From Paraburkholderia acidisoli (GTDB lineage Bacteria > Pseudomonadota > Gammaproteobacteria > Burkholderiales > Burkholderiaceae), in the NCBI RefSeq assembly GCF_009789675.1, contig NZ_CP046913.1, positions 1,922,001 through 1,986,000 on the forward strand: a stretch of DNA of 64,000 nucleotides. Direction: 5' to 3'. How positions within the stretch are numbered: the stretch's first letter is position 1; each line of letters begins with the position of its first letter. This document shows positions 38,250 through 48,238 of this stretch, piece after piece. Both the position numbers and the translations under genes were made by a program. Below the pieces are notes generated by a model. The model made no database searches. It was not told the DNA's origin and saw nothing but the letters and a program-made list of their open reading frames with translations.

Positions 38250-39368
38250 TTAGCCTCCTCCCACCGCCGCCAACCCCTTCAACAACGCCGCATGAAACGC
38301 CTGCGGGTCCTGCATCTGCGGCGCGTGGCCCGCATCCGGGAACTCCACCAGCGTCGCGTGCGGAATCGCGCGCTGCGCCTCCTTCGCGAGCACCGGATAG
38401 TGGCCCAGTTGCGCGCGCACTTCGGGCGGCGCGAGATCCTTGCCGATGGCGGTCGTGTCCTTGTCGCCGATCAGCAGGAGAGTAGGCATCTGCAACTGGC
38501 CGAATTCGTACACCACGGGCTGCGTGTAGATCATGTCGTAGAGCAGCGCCGAATCCCACGCGACCTGCGCCTTGCCCGGACCGCGATACATGCCCGCGAG
38601 CATCTGCACCCACGGCTCGTACGCCGGGCGCCACTGGCCCGCGTAATAGGTGCTCTGCTCATAGCGGCGAATGCTGTCGGCGGTCGTCTTCAGTTCGCGG
38701 GCGTACCACCGGTCGACGGAAATCGACGGCACGCCCTTCGCCTTCCAGTCCTCGAAACCGATCGGGTTCACGAGCACCAGTTGCTCCGTTTCATGCGGAT
38801 ACATCAGCGCGTAGCGCACGCCGAGCATGCCGCCCGTCGAATGGCCGATGATCGTCGCGCGCTCGACGCCGAGCGAGGCGAGCAGCGCGTGCGTGTTGCG
38901 CGCGAGCTGCTGGAACGTGAACTGATACGCGGCGGGCTTGCTCGACTTGCAGAAGCCGATCTGGTCGGGCGCGATCACGCGATAGCCGGCGTTCGTCAAT
39001 TCGCCGATGGTGTCCTGCCACGTCGCGGCGCAAAAATTCTTGCCGTGCAGCAACACGGCCGTGCGGCCGTTAGGCTTGACCGTGGGCGCGACGTCCATGT
39101 AGGCCATGTGCAGCGTCTGACCTTGCGACGAGAACGCGAAGTCGTGCACCGGATGCGGATACGTGAAGCCTTCGAGCCGCGGGCCATAAGCGGGCCCGTC
39201 GGCGGGACCAGCGGCGGGCGTGGCCGTGACGGCGGCAGCGGAAGCCGCGGGCGCGGCGTCCGTCGATACCTCGGCGGCGATGGCGGCGTGGCACAGCGCG
39301 GCGGCGCCGAGCGCGGCGACCAGCGGGGCGGCCAGCGGGGCAAGCATGCGATTCAGGGAAGTTCTCAT
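38250..39368 (-). CDS. Exported alpha/beta hydrolase
   Basis: This 372-residue protein has a signal peptide (MRTSLNRMLAPLAAPL...AIAAE) and an Ala/Pro-rich linker before an alpha/beta hydrolase domain. The oxyanion region VLLHGKNFCAATW, nucleophile Ser177 in GHSTGG, acid Asp in IGDKDTTAIG and His in PDAGHAPQM are all present. The closest family shapes are haloalkane dehalogenase/epoxide hydrolase-like esterases, but the substrate is unknown. It is monocistronic. The last codons run into a region with no clear terminator. Confidence 0.87.
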   Translation of the reverse strand: MRTSLNRMLAPLAAPLVAALGAAALCHAAIAAEVSTDAAPAASAAAVTATPAAGPADGPAYGPRLEGFTYPHPVHDFAFSSQGQTLHMAYMDVAPTVKPNGRTAVLLHGKNFCAATWQDTIGELTNAGYRVIAPDQIGFCKSSKPAAYQFTFQQLARNTHALLASLGVERATIIGHSTGGMLGVRYALMYPHETEQLVLVNPIGFEDWKAKGVPSISVDRWYARELKTTADSIRRYEQSTYYAGQWRPAYEPWVQMLAGMYRGPGKAQVAWDSALLYDMIYTQPVVYEFGQLQMPTLLLIGDKDTTAIGKDLAPPEVRAQLGHYPVLAKEAQRAIPHATLVEFPDAGHAPQMQDPQAFHAALLKGLAAVGGG

Positions 39369-39793
39369 CGGGCGGAAATCGGGAGGAGCAGGGAAAGATC
39401 GGCGCGGCCGGTGTAATCGGCATGTAAAACGTCGACGGATGACCGCGAAAACACTACCGCCAGCGATTCTAAAGACCTTGCGCCACGCGTGCCGTCAGTC
39501 GCGCAGCGCACTCGCGCCCAATCACCTACCACGCCCCTGCGCCCCACCTGCCGGCGGCATGCCGCTTGCTCGCGCGAAACGGTCAAAACCTCGCACCGAA
39601 TCGCATCGGGCGCACATCGGCATCGCGCGGCCGGAGTTTCGGTGCTAGAACAGTCAATACGCCGCACGTTTAATTCGTTTGTCACGTGCGCCGCAGTGCA
39701 GCAAAGCATCGACCCAAATAACCGACCATTGCACGCGTTTCGCAGTGCAGCGCAGAAAACGCGGCCAACCGGGGGCACAACAAGGAGACGATC
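39369..39793 (+). other. Intergenic region upstream of glgC
   Basis: These 425 bases separate the divergent hydrolase and glgC genes. No credible gene is seen. It should hold both promoters; an AAGGAG ribosome site lies six bases before the glgC ATG. I saw no clear operator. Confidence 0.5.
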
Positions 39794-41059
39794 ATGGAAA
39801 CTCCGGCAAGCCTCAACGATCTGCAACGCACCACGCTCGCGATCGTGCTCGCGGGCGGCCGCGGCACGCGCCTGGGGCCGCTCACCAACAAACGCGTGAA
39901 GCCCGCCGTGTACTTCGGCGGCAAGTACCGCATCATCGATTTCGCGCTCTCCAACTGCCTGAATTCGGGCATCCGCCGCATCGCCGTGGTCACGCAGTAC
40001 AAGGCCCACTCGCTGCTGCGCCACCTGCAGCGCGGCTGGGGTTTCCTGCGCGGCGAGTTCAACGAGTTCCTCGACCTGTGGCCCGCGCAGCAGCGCGTGG
40101 AAGGCGCGCACTGGTATCGCGGCACGGCGGACGCGGTCTACCAGAACCTCGACATCATTCGCTCCATCGCGCCCAAATACGTGGTCGTGCTGGCCGGCGA
40201 CCACATCTACAAGATGGATTACACGCGCATGGTGGCCGACCACGCCGCGAGCGGCGCGGACTGCACGGTCGGCTGCATCGAGGTGCCGCGCATGGAGGCG
40301 CAGGCCTTCGGCGTGATGGCCGTCGACGAAAACCGCCGCGTGACCGGCTTCGTCGAGAAACCCGAGGACCCGCCCGCCATGCCGGGACGCCCCGACATCG
40401 CGCTCGCGAGCATGGGCATCTACGTGTTCGACACCGAGTACCTGTTTCATCTGCTCGAAGACAACATCTCGCGCTCGGCCACCGACCACGACTTCGGCAA
40501 GGACATCATTCCGCGCGTGGTCAGCGACGGCCACGCGATCGCGCATCCGTTCAGCATGTCCTGCGTGTCGTCCGACCCGACCGCCGACTCGTACTGGCGC
40601 GACGTGGGCACCGTGGACGCGTACTGGTCGGCGAACCTCGACCTCGCCTCCACGATTCCGGCGCTCGACCTCTACGACCGCAACTGGCCCATCTGGACGT
40701 ACCAGGAACAATTGCCGCCCGCCAAGTTCGTGCGCGACCTGAACGGCCTGCAAGGCTCGGGCACCAACCTGATCGTGTGCGGCGGCAGCGTGATCTCGGG
40801 TTCGCAGATTTCGCGCTCGGTGCTCTCGTCGAAAGTGGTCGTGCAGTCGTTTTGCAACATTGCCGAGGCAGTCTTGTTACCGCAGGTGGTGGTGGGCGCG
40901 AGTTGCCGGCTGCGCAAGGTGGTCGTGGACCGCGGCTGCATGATCCCCGACGGCACCGTGATCGGCGAAGACCCCGTGCGCGACGCCGAACGCTTCTATC
41001 GCACCGAAAGCGGCGTCGTGCTGGTGACGCAGGAGGCGCTCAACAAGTTGTCGGGCTGA
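39794..41059 (+). CDS. glgC: Glucose-1-phosphate adenylyltransferase GlgC
   Basis: GlgC makes ADP-glucose from ATP and glucose 1-phosphate, the committed step of glycogen synthesis. The 421-residue length is usual. It shows the nucleotide motif [16 protein letters not shown], then [20 protein letters not shown] (regulatory and active site Lys/Arg), and [14 protein letters not shown], plus [11 protein letters not shown], the sugar phosphate site. A C-terminal left-handed beta-helix region follows. AAGGAG precedes the ATG. The next gene, glgA, starts 245 bases later. Confidence 0.96.
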   Translation: METPASLNDLQRTTLAIVLAGGRGTRLGPLTNKRVKPAVYFGGKYRIIDFALSNCLNSGIRRIAVVTQYKAHSLLRHLQRGWGFLRGEFNEFLDLWPAQQRVEGAHWYRGTADAVYQNLDIIRSIAPKYVVVLAGDHIYKMDYTRMVADHAASGADCTVGCIEVPRMEAQAFGVMAVDENRRVTGFVEKPEDPPAMPGRPDIALASMGIYVFDTEYLFHLLEDNISRSATDHDFGKDIIPRVVSDGHAIAHPFSMSCVSSDPTADSYWRDVGTVDAYWSANLDLASTIPALDLYDRNWPIWTYQEQLPPAKFVRDLNGLQGSGTNLIVCGGSVISGSQISRSVLSSKVVVQSFCNIAEAVLLPQVVVGASCRLRKVVVDRGCMIPDGTVIGEDPVRDAERFYRTESGVVLVTQEALNKLSG

Positions 41060-41304
41060 ATGCGGGGCTGAAAGCGGGGCGGAATGCGCGGCTGAGCGGC
41101 GCGCGGCATCGCCGCTGTTGGCATGCATCGGCACGCATCGGCACGTATTTCACACGCGTGCTCCCGCAGCGCGACCGGCGCACCTGCAACCGGCCCGGGC
41201 GCGTGGCGCCCCGCCCGCACCAAGCAACACGAACGCACGCGGCGCGCTCGCCCACCGGCGGCGCGCCGCGCCCATGAATGCTGCCCCGAGAGGATTGTCG
41301 CCCG

Positions 41305-42774
41305 ATGACCATTCGCGTCCTGCACGTAGCCAGCGAGCTGTATCCGCTCCTGAAGACCGGCGGCCTCGCCGACGTGACCGCCGCCCTGCCCGCCGCGCTG
41401 ATCGAACAGGGCGCCGACGCGCGCCTGTTGCTGCCGGGCTTTCCGCCCGTGGCGGCCGGACTCGAAGATTTGCGGCCGGTCGCGCGGATCGAGCGCAGCT
41501 TCGGTGCGCCCGAGGCCACGCTCGAACTGGGCCGTCTGCCGGGCAGCGACCTGTCCGTCTACATGATTCGCGCCGACGCGTTCTACGCGCGCGCGGGCAA
41601 CCCCTATCTCGACGACGAACACGTCCCCTACGGCGACAACGCCCAGCGTTTCGCGCTGCTCGGCTGGACCGCCGCCCAGCTCGCGGGCCGTCTCGACCCG
41701 GCGTGGGCGCCCGCGATCGTGCAGGCGCACGACTGGCACGCGGGCCTCGCGCCCGCCTATCTGCGCGCGGCGCAGCGCGAACACGGCGCGCCGCTCGCGC
41801 ACGTGCGCTCGATTTTCACGATCCACAATCTCGCGTATCAGGGCATTTTTCCCGCCCAGCAGTTCGACGGCCTCGGCCTGCCGCACGACTTTCTGCACAT
41901 GCACGGCGTGGAGTTCTACGGCCAGCTTTCGTTCCTGAAAGCCGGGCTGTTTTACGCCGACAAGATCACCACCGTGAGCCCGACCTACGCGCGCGAGATC
42001 CAGACCGTGGCGCAAGGCGGCGGCCTCGAAGGGCTGCTGCGCGAGCGCACCCACGACCTCGTGGGCATCCTCAACGGCGTCGATTACCAGGTCTGGAATC
42101 CGGCCGGCGACGCCGCCATCGCCGCGAAATACTCGGCCACGCGCATGAGCGGCAAGCTGCGCTGCAAGTCCGCGCTGCAAACGCGCATGAATCTCGCGGT
42201 CAAGCACGACGCGCTGGTGTTCGGCGTGGTGAGCCGCCTCACCGAGCAAAAGGGCCTCGACCTGCTGCTCGCGGCGGTGCCCGACCTCGTCGCGCGCGGC
42301 GGTCAGCTGGTCGTGCTCGGCACCGGCGACCCGAGCCTCGAACAGGGCTACGCGCGCGCGGCGCGCCAGCATCCGGAGTCGGTGGCGGTGGAATTGGGCT
42401 TCGACGAAACCCTGGCCCACGAGATCGTGGCGGGCGCCGACGTGATGGCCGTGCCCTCGCGCTTCGAGCCGTGCGGCCTCACGCAGCTCTATGCGCTCGC
42501 CTACGGCGCGCTGCCGCTCGTGCACTGCGTGGGCGGTCTCGCCGACACGGTGGTCGACGCCACGCTCGAGAATCTCGCCGAAGACCTCGCCACCGGCTTC
42601 GTCTTCACGCGCTTCGAACCCGACGCGCTCACGGCCGCGATCCGCCGCGCCTTCGCCCTGCACGCGCGCAGCCGCGACTGGCGCGAAACGCGCGCCCGCG
42701 CGATGCGGCAGGACTTCGGCTGGGCGGCCTCGGCGCAGCGCTACATGGCGCTGTACCGCGAACTGGCGGGCTGA
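41305..42774 (+). CDS. glgA: Glycogen synthase GlgA
   Basis: GlgA (GT5) transfers glucose from ADP-glucose to the non-reducing end of alpha-1,4-glucan. The 489-residue protein has the ADP-glucose motif ELYPLLKTGGLADVTAALP, VQAHDWHAGLAPAYL, TIHNLAYQGIFP and the C-terminal SRFEPCGLTQLYAL. The ATG at 41305 follows AGAGGA at ten bases. A longer frame starting at 41278 adds nine residues absent from the family. No glgB, glgX or glgP is in the window. A weak terminator follows. Confidence 0.96.
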   Translation: MTIRVLHVASELYPLLKTGGLADVTAALPAALIEQGADARLLLPGFPPVAAGLEDLRPVARIERSFGAPEATLELGRLPGSDLSVYMIRADAFYARAGNPYLDDEHVPYGDNAQRFALLGWTAAQLAGRLDPAWAPAIVQAHDWHAGLAPAYLRAAQREHGAPLAHVRSIFTIHNLAYQGIFPAQQFDGLGLPHDFLHMHGVEFYGQLSFLKAGLFYADKITTVSPTYAREIQTVAQGGGLEGLLRERTHDLVGILNGVDYQVWNPAGDAAIAAKYSATRMSGKLRCKSALQTRMNLAVKHDALVFGVVSRLTEQKGLDLLLAAVPDLVARGGQLVVLGTGDPSLEQGYARAARQHPESVAVELGFDETLAHEIVAGADVMAVPSRFEPCGLTQLYALAYGALPLVHCVGGLADTVVDATLENLAEDLATGFVFTRFEPDALTAAIRRAFALHARSRDWRETRARAMRQDFGWAASAQRYMALYRELAG

Positions 42775-42782
42775 CGCCGGAG

Positions 42783-42800
42783 CCGACCAGGTCGGTTTTT
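42783..42800 (+). terminator. Weak terminator after glgA
   Basis: CCGAC (42783-42787) pairs with GTCGG (42791-42795) around CAG, followed by five T. The stem is short, so termination may be partial. It lies 8 bases past the glgA stop. Confidence 0.55.
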
Positions 42801-42996
42801 CGCCGATTGGCTCTCGCCATTGCGCGCCGCGCGAATGCGCAAGCCAATCGGCACCCAGACGCCACGCGTTGATCTGACGACACCACGGCGCGCGCCGTAC
42901 GCCGCCGCGCGCACCGAATTCGGTTATCGTTTCAGCACCTCGCCCAGGGCGCGCCACACGCAGCGCGCCGGCACTCAAACCGACATCGGACCGATC

Positions 42997-43869
42997 ATGA
43001 AAAACGTCCTGAGCATCCAGTCCCATGTGGTGTTCGGTCACGCGGGCAACAGTGCCGCCGTGTTCCCCATGCGCCGTCTCGGCGTGAACGTGTGGCCGCT
43101 CAACACCGTGCAGTTTTCGAATCACACGCAGTACGGCCACTGGACCGGGCACGCCATCGACTCGGGCGAAGTCATGGATCTCGTCGAAGGCATTGGCGCG
43201 ATCGGCGTGCTGCCGCGCTGCGACGCCGTGCTTTCGGGCTACCTCGGCACGCCCGAGCAGGCGCAGGCCGTGATCGACGTGGTGCGCGCCGTGAAGGCCG
43301 CCAACCCGCAGGCGCGCTATTTCTGCGACCCCGTCATGGGCACGCTCAACGCCGAAAACGGCTGCCACGTCGAGCCCGGCATTCAAGCGTTCCTCGTGCG
43401 CCACATGCCCGAGGTCGCCGACGCGATGATGCCCAACCACAGCGAACTCCAGCGCCTCGTGGGCCGCGAGATCGAAACCGCCGAAGAGGCCGTGGTCGCC
43501 TGCCGCGAGTTGATCCGGCGCGGGCCGAAGCTCGTCGTCGTGAAGCATCTGCTGGACCGCAACAGCCTCGCCGACCGCTTCAACATGCTCGCCGTGACCG
43601 CCGACGAAGCCTGGCTCGCCCAGCGCCCGCTCTACCCGTTCGCACGCCAGCCGGTGGGCGTGGGCGACATCACGAGCGCCGTGCTGGTCGCGCGCCTGAT
43701 GCTCGGCGACTCGCTGCGGCGCGCCTTCGAGCACACGCTCGCGGCCGTCAACGCGGTCGTGCGCGCCACCTACGACGCGGGCCGCTACGAGCTCGAGATC
43801 GTCGCGGCGCAGGACCAGATCGCGCACCCGCGCGACTGGTTCGACGCATGGGCCGTGGAGCCGGCCTAG
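42997..43869 (+). CDS. pdxY: Pyridoxal kinase PdxY
   Basis: PdxY phosphorylates pyridoxal in the PLP salvage pathway. The 290-residue protein starts [20 protein letters not shown], has [28 protein letters not shown] and a C-terminal [17 protein letters not shown] (ribokinase family motif; the catalytic Asp is in GVGD). All are PdxY/PdxK hallmarks. The open frame continues upstream to 42820 but the family start is at 42997. It is probably monocistronic with glgA 222 bases upstream. Confidence 0.95.
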   Translation: MKNVLSIQSHVVFGHAGNSAAVFPMRRLGVNVWPLNTVQFSNHTQYGHWTGHAIDSGEVMDLVEGIGAIGVLPRCDAVLSGYLGTPEQAQAVIDVVRAVKAANPQARYFCDPVMGTLNAENGCHVEPGIQAFLVRHMPEVADAMMPNHSELQRLVGREIETAEEAVVACRELIRRGPKLVVVKHLLDRNSLADRFNMLAVTADEAWLAQRPLYPFARQPVGVGDITSAVLVARLMLGDSLRRAFEHTLAAVNAVVRATYDAGRYELEIVAAQDQIAHPRDWFDAWAVEPA

Positions 43870-44004
43870 ACTGAAAACGGCGTGGCGCGTGGGGCCTTCA
43901 CGGCGAACCTGCCGCGCCGGACCTCTATAATGCGCAGCGCATTGCCGCGCCACGCGATGCCCGCCACCCTCGGCGCGGCGCCCACCGTTTTCAGAGAATG
44001 ACCG

Positions 44005-44466
44005 ATGTCCGATTCAATCCGTAGCGAACAGGAAGAGTATTTCGAGCAGTTGTGCCTTGCCGTCGACGCCGGCGAAACGCACGAGCAGGAAGCCATCGAA
44101 TACTTCGAGCAACAGAGCCACGAACCCGATTTCGACCCGGCCGTGTGGCTCGACATCGCGCTCTACCACGCGCCCGACATCGCGCAGGGCATCATCGATT
44201 TCGTCGACGTGAGCGACCGGGAACGCAGCGACATCGCCCAGACCATCGCCGACACGCTCGACATTTCCTATGGCGACGACGAATGCGCGCGCTTCGAGCG
44301 CACCATTCGCTTCGCGCTCGCCAACGGCATTCCCGTCGATCTGGACGTGGTGCTCGACGGCTGCAACCGCGCGCTCGACGACCTCGAAGCCTGGGCCAGC
44401 GCCGACACCATGGCGCCGCTCGTGCAACTGCGCGACGCGCTGTTCGAGCTGCAAGCCAACCGATGA
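44005..44466 (+). CDS. Conserved hypothetical acidic protein
   Basis: This 153-residue protein is strongly acidic, begins MSDSIRSEQEEYFEQL and has no membrane segment or signal. It is predicted to be mostly alpha-helical. Codon use matches the neighbours, supporting a real gene. It starts 136 bases after pdxY in the same direction. I do not recognise a domain. No function is proposed. Confidence 0.6.
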   Translation: MSDSIRSEQEEYFEQLCLAVDAGETHEQEAIEYFEQQSHEPDFDPAVWLDIALYHAPDIAQGIIDFVDVSDRERSDIAQTIADTLDISYGDDECARFERTIRFALANGIPVDLDVVLDGCNRALDDLEAWASADTMAPLVQLRDALFELQANR

Positions 44467-44843
44467 GCCGCGCGCGATGTTGCCCGGCGCGCCCGCCGCG
44501 CCGCGCGACACCGTCATGGCGGCCTGTTATATTGCGCGAAAAACCGCCTTCGCCGCGAGGCGGGCGCCGATACAGCGGATACGGCCGGTGCGGCTGCCGC
44601 GACCGGCAATCCGGGCGATCACCGTACGCCCCGCCGCGCGCCGCTTCACGGGCGCGAGCATGCAGCAACCCGTTCGCCGCAACCCGCACGCAGCAGCACC
44701 GCACCACCGCGCGCCCGCCAGGACGCGCATGCACGAGCACGACCCAGCATGACCCGGAAGATGCGGCCTCCGGCGCCCGCCCGCGCCCAGGAAGGCTCGC
44801 GCCGATACAAGAACGCCGCGCCGCCGCCGCGCGAGGAGTCACG
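44467..44843 (+). other. 377-base gap before the branched-chain-type binding protein gene
   Basis: No credible gene is seen here; open frames lack a plausible start or codon pattern. It ends in the GAGGAG ribosome site of the following gene. It probably holds that gene's promoter, but none was clear. Confidence 0.45.
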
Positions 44844-46115
44844 ATGAGTTTTGCCCGCCACGCTACGGGAATCGCTTCAGGCATCGCTTCAGGCATCTTT
44901 TCAGGAATCGCCCGACGCTTCGGTGCGCGTTCCGGTTCGCACGACGTCTTGCGCTGCGCCGCGCGTGTCCCATCGCGCCCGCTACGCGCGAGCCTCGCGG
45001 CGTTCGCGGCCGCCTGCGCGCTCGGCGGCGGCACGGCGCTCGCGGCGGGTCCGCTCGACGTGCGCATCGGGTTCGCCGCGCCGCTCTCGGGCGACTACGC
45101 GAACTACGGCCGCGACCTCGAGAACGGCGTGCAGCTCGCGCTCGACGAAGCCAACGCGCAGAACCTCAAGATCGGCGACCAGACCGCGCGCTTCACGCTC
45201 ATCGCCATCGACGACCGCAGCGATCCGCGCCTCGGCGTGCAGGCCGCCGCGAGCCTCGCGAACCAGGACGTCGCGGCCGTGGTCGGCCACTTCAACTCGG
45301 GCACGGCCATTCCGGCGTCGCGCATCTACGAAAGCGCCGGCATTCCGATGATCAGCCCCGCCGCCACCAATCCCGTCATCACGCAGCAAGGCTTCGCCAA
45401 CACCTTCATGGTGATTGCGAGCGACGCGCAAAACGCGGGCTGGGCGGGCACGTGGGCCGTCGACGTCATGAAGGCGAAGCGCATCGCCATCGTCGACGAC
45501 CGCACGGCGTTCGGCCAGGGCGAAGCCGACGTGTTCGAGCGCACCGTGCGCGAGCACGGCGGCAAGGTGGTCGCGCGCGAATTCTCGAACGGCGATTCGG
45601 ACGACTTCGGCGCGCAGCTTTCCCGCATCAAGGCCGCCGACGCCGATCTGCTCTACTTCGGCGGCCTCGCGCGCCAGGGCGCGGCGCTCGTCAAGCAGAT
45701 GAAGCAGCGCAGCATCGCCGCGCAGTTCGTGGGCGGCGGCGGCGTGGCGACCGCCGACTTCACCCAGGCCGCGGGCGCGGCGGCCGAAGGCGCGATGGCG
45801 TGGGAATACGGCCGCCCGCTCGCGCAACTGCCCGACGGCCCGCGTTTCGCGCAGGCCTACAAGAGCCGCTTCGGCAGCGACGTGCTCGCTTACGCGCCCT
45901 TCGGCTACGACGCCGCGTGGGCCGCGATCCACGCCATGGTCAGCGCGAAGTCGGCGAAACCGGATGTCTACCGCGGCACGCTCAAGACCCTGAGCTTCGA
46001 CGGCGTGACCGGCCGTATCGCCTTCGAACCCGACGGTTCGCTCAAGAACGGCGCCTCCACGCTGTGGCAGGTGCGCAAGGGCGCGTGGGTGCCGGTGACC
46101 ACGCGCGGCGGCTGA
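44844..46115 (+). CDS. Branched-chain amino acid type ABC transporter substrate-binding protein (LivJ/LivK family)
   Basis: GAGGAG five bases before ATG supports the start, giving 423 residues. The mature part shows the LivJ-type fold: VRIGFAAPLSGDYANYGRDLENGVQLALDEAN in two segments, AVVGHFNSGTAIPASRIY, MISPAATNPVIT and VDDRTAFGQGEADVFE. The signal peptide core is RASLAAFAAACALGGG ending ALAA, but it is preceded by about 45 extra residues including a repeat GIASGIASGIFSGIA. Such a long Sec leader is unusual. No permease or ATPase genes adjoin, so it works with a transporter encoded elsewhere. The gene runs convergently into the broken transglutaminase-like gene, 17 bases away. Confidence 0.88.
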   Translation: MSFARHATGIASGIASGIFSGIARRFGARSGSHDVLRCAARVPSRPLRASLAAFAAACALGGGTALAAGPLDVRIGFAAPLSGDYANYGRDLENGVQLALDEANAQNLKIGDQTARFTLIAIDDRSDPRLGVQAAASLANQDVAAVVGHFNSGTAIPASRIYESAGIPMISPAATNPVITQQGFANTFMVIASDAQNAGWAGTWAVDVMKAKRIAIVDDRTAFGQGEADVFERTVREHGGKVVAREFSNGDSDDFGAQLSRIKAADADLLYFGGLARQGAALVKQMKQRSIAAQFVGGGGVATADFTQAAGAAAEGAMAWEYGRPLAQLPDGPRFAQAYKSRFGSDVLAYAPFGYDAAWAAIHAMVSAKSAKPDVYRGTLKTLSFDGVTGRIAFEPDGSLKNGASTLWQVRKGAWVPVTTRGG

Positions 46116-46132
46116 GCCGCGTCAGGCTGCGC

Positions 46133-48054
46133 TCAACGCGCGGCGCGCACGACGATCTGCGCGTGCGTGTCGCGTTCGATACGCACGAGCGCGTCGCGCA
46201 TGCGCGCGAATGCCTCGGCGCTGCACATCTGATGACCGAACTGCGCCGATAGGCGCCGCTCGATCTGCAGCGTGCGCGTGCGCGCGTCGAACACGTAATG
46301 CGACGTGTAGGTCAGGAACGCATCGCTCACCTGGGTGTCGGCGGGCAGGTCCGTCACGCGCGCGAACGCGGGCAGCGCGAGTTGCGCGCTCTCCGTGAAA
46401 TTGCCGCCGATGCACGCCCACGGCTGGGTTCGATGCGGCTGCGCGAGCCAGCTGTCGATCTGCGTGGCGATGCCGCCCGCGAAACTCGACAGCGCGTCGA
46501 CTGCGGTCGTGCCGTCGCGCCAAACCACGTGATCGAGCGTGCCGTCGATATCGACGGAAAACGGGCCGTAGGTCGCATCGGTGGGCGCGGTGCTCACCCG
46601 CGCGGTGCCCGCGAGACCCGTGAGGCGCAGCCGCTGCGCGGCGATCTGCTGGGCGCCCGCGTGCGTGGCGCGGCGAAACGCATTGCGCTCGGGCTCGGCG
46701 CCCGCGCCCACATCCTCCACGTGATAGCGATACGTGGCGTCGCCCGACTCGCCGATCGAGAGCGCCAGCCGCGCCGTGCGCTCGCGCGGCTCGGTCGCGG
46801 GCGTGCGCGCGAGCACGCCGTCGTCGACGAGCAAGACCGGCCGATCCATCGCGCCGGGCGGCAGCGTGCCGAACGCGTAGCCGCCGGACGACGTATCGGC
46901 GAACACTTGCAGATCGGGCAGATACGCGATCACGTGATTGATGGCGTGCACGCCGTAGCCGGGCACCTCGGGCAGCGTGTACACGGGGCCGAGATCCAGC
47001 AGCGCGGCCTCGGCGCGAATGCCCGCCGCCGCGAGCAGCGCCGTGAACAGAGCGACGTGATCCTTGCAGTCGCCGTAGCGGTTATGCAGGATGTCGATCG
47101 CGCGATGCGGCACGGCCGCGGTCTCGCCGAGAAATAGCGCCACGTAGCGGATATTGAAGCGCATCCAGTCGTAAATGCGCCGCGCCTGCTCGTGCGGATC
47201 GCGCGTGCCCGCCGTGAGCGACTGCGCGAGCGCGGCGATGGCCGGATCGGTGGCGGTGGGATCGGCGGCGGCCTCGCGATAACGTGCGGCGAACGTCGCG
47301 AAGTCGGGCACGGTGGACACCATCAGGCGGTCGCCCCAGTTCACGTACGCCACGGCGCCCGCTTCGAGCGGCGCATACGCGCCATGCCGGTAGTCGAACG
47401 CGTAGCGCGTGCGGCCGTTCGCGCTCACGGGCGGCTCGGGCGTGTAACCGCGCGCGTCGGCGTGCAGCGGCAGATTCGCGGGCAGGTCGAACACGAGGCG
47501 CTGGAACGCGACGGGGTCGCCCGTCGGCTCGACGAAGTACGAGAACGTGCCCGCTTCGAGCGCCTTCGCGCGCCGCTTCGCGAAGCGCAAATGCACGCGC
47601 GAGCCGACCTGCACGCCCGGAAAGATCACCGTGCGCAACACGCCGTCCTCGAAAGTGGGCGCGCCCGCCGAGCGCGGCTCCTGCACGTCGCGAATGCCGC
47701 TCGCGGGCACGGGGTGCGCGGTGCCGTCGGGGTCGATGGTGGCGGCGGAAAGCGCCGTGATCGTTTCGATATCTTATTGAACCAGACGTAGCGTTGCGCG
47801 ATGGCGTCGACGCCCGCCGCGGTGTTCGCGCGCAGCACCGTGTCGTCCTGCTCTTCCACGGAGCCGTCCTGCTGCACGACGAAGACATGCTCGTCGCGCT
47901 CGACCGTCGCGGGCGGCACGTCGGGCGCGGCGCTGTCCGGGCGCGCCGCGCTGTCCGGGCTACGCGCGCTGGCTTGCGCGTAGGCGTCGGCGCCGCCGGC
48001 CGCCGCGAGTGCGATCACCAGCACGGCCGATGCGAACGCGCCGAGGCGCTTCAT
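46133..48054 (-). pseudogene. DUF3857/transglutaminase-like exported protein broken by a one-base frameshift
   Basis: The N-terminal part (start 48054, MKRLGAFASAVLVIAL, a signal peptide) reads to VWFNK near 47776. Translation in that frame then becomes unrelated and stops at 47626. The adjoining frame continues with DIETITALSAATIDPDGT and runs to 46133. Joined, they give about 640 residues: signal peptide, DUF3857 domain, then a transglutaminase-like core with DWMRFNIRYVALF and the Cys motif NRYGDCKDHVALFTALL. One missing A in AATAAGAT at about 47774-47776 would explain the shift. The bulk of the gene keeps good codon use. It is either a recent pseudogene or a sequencing error. Confidence 0.8.
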
Positions 48055-48238
48055 GGCGCACTGACCGCACGGGCGGCGATGGCGACACTGGCAGCAACGA
48101 CACGACCCGGCACGGCAGACCTCGCGTGAAAAGCGACGTCTGCCGTTTTAGCACATCGAAGCGAGCACCGCAGCGCACGCGTGATCGCCGGGATTCCGCC
48201 GCGCGGCCGTCACCGGCAACGCCTTGTCGAGCGAACGA

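Noticed and set aside
35100..38250. Insertion sequence or transposon around the LysR/MFS pair
   Set aside because: No transposase, terminal inverted repeats or target duplications were seen at the edges; only base composition suggests transfer.
40996..43953. A 985-codon open frame antisense to glgA and pdxY
   Set aside because: Same reason: the opposite strand has two well-defined enzymes, and the antisense product has no domain and biased composition.
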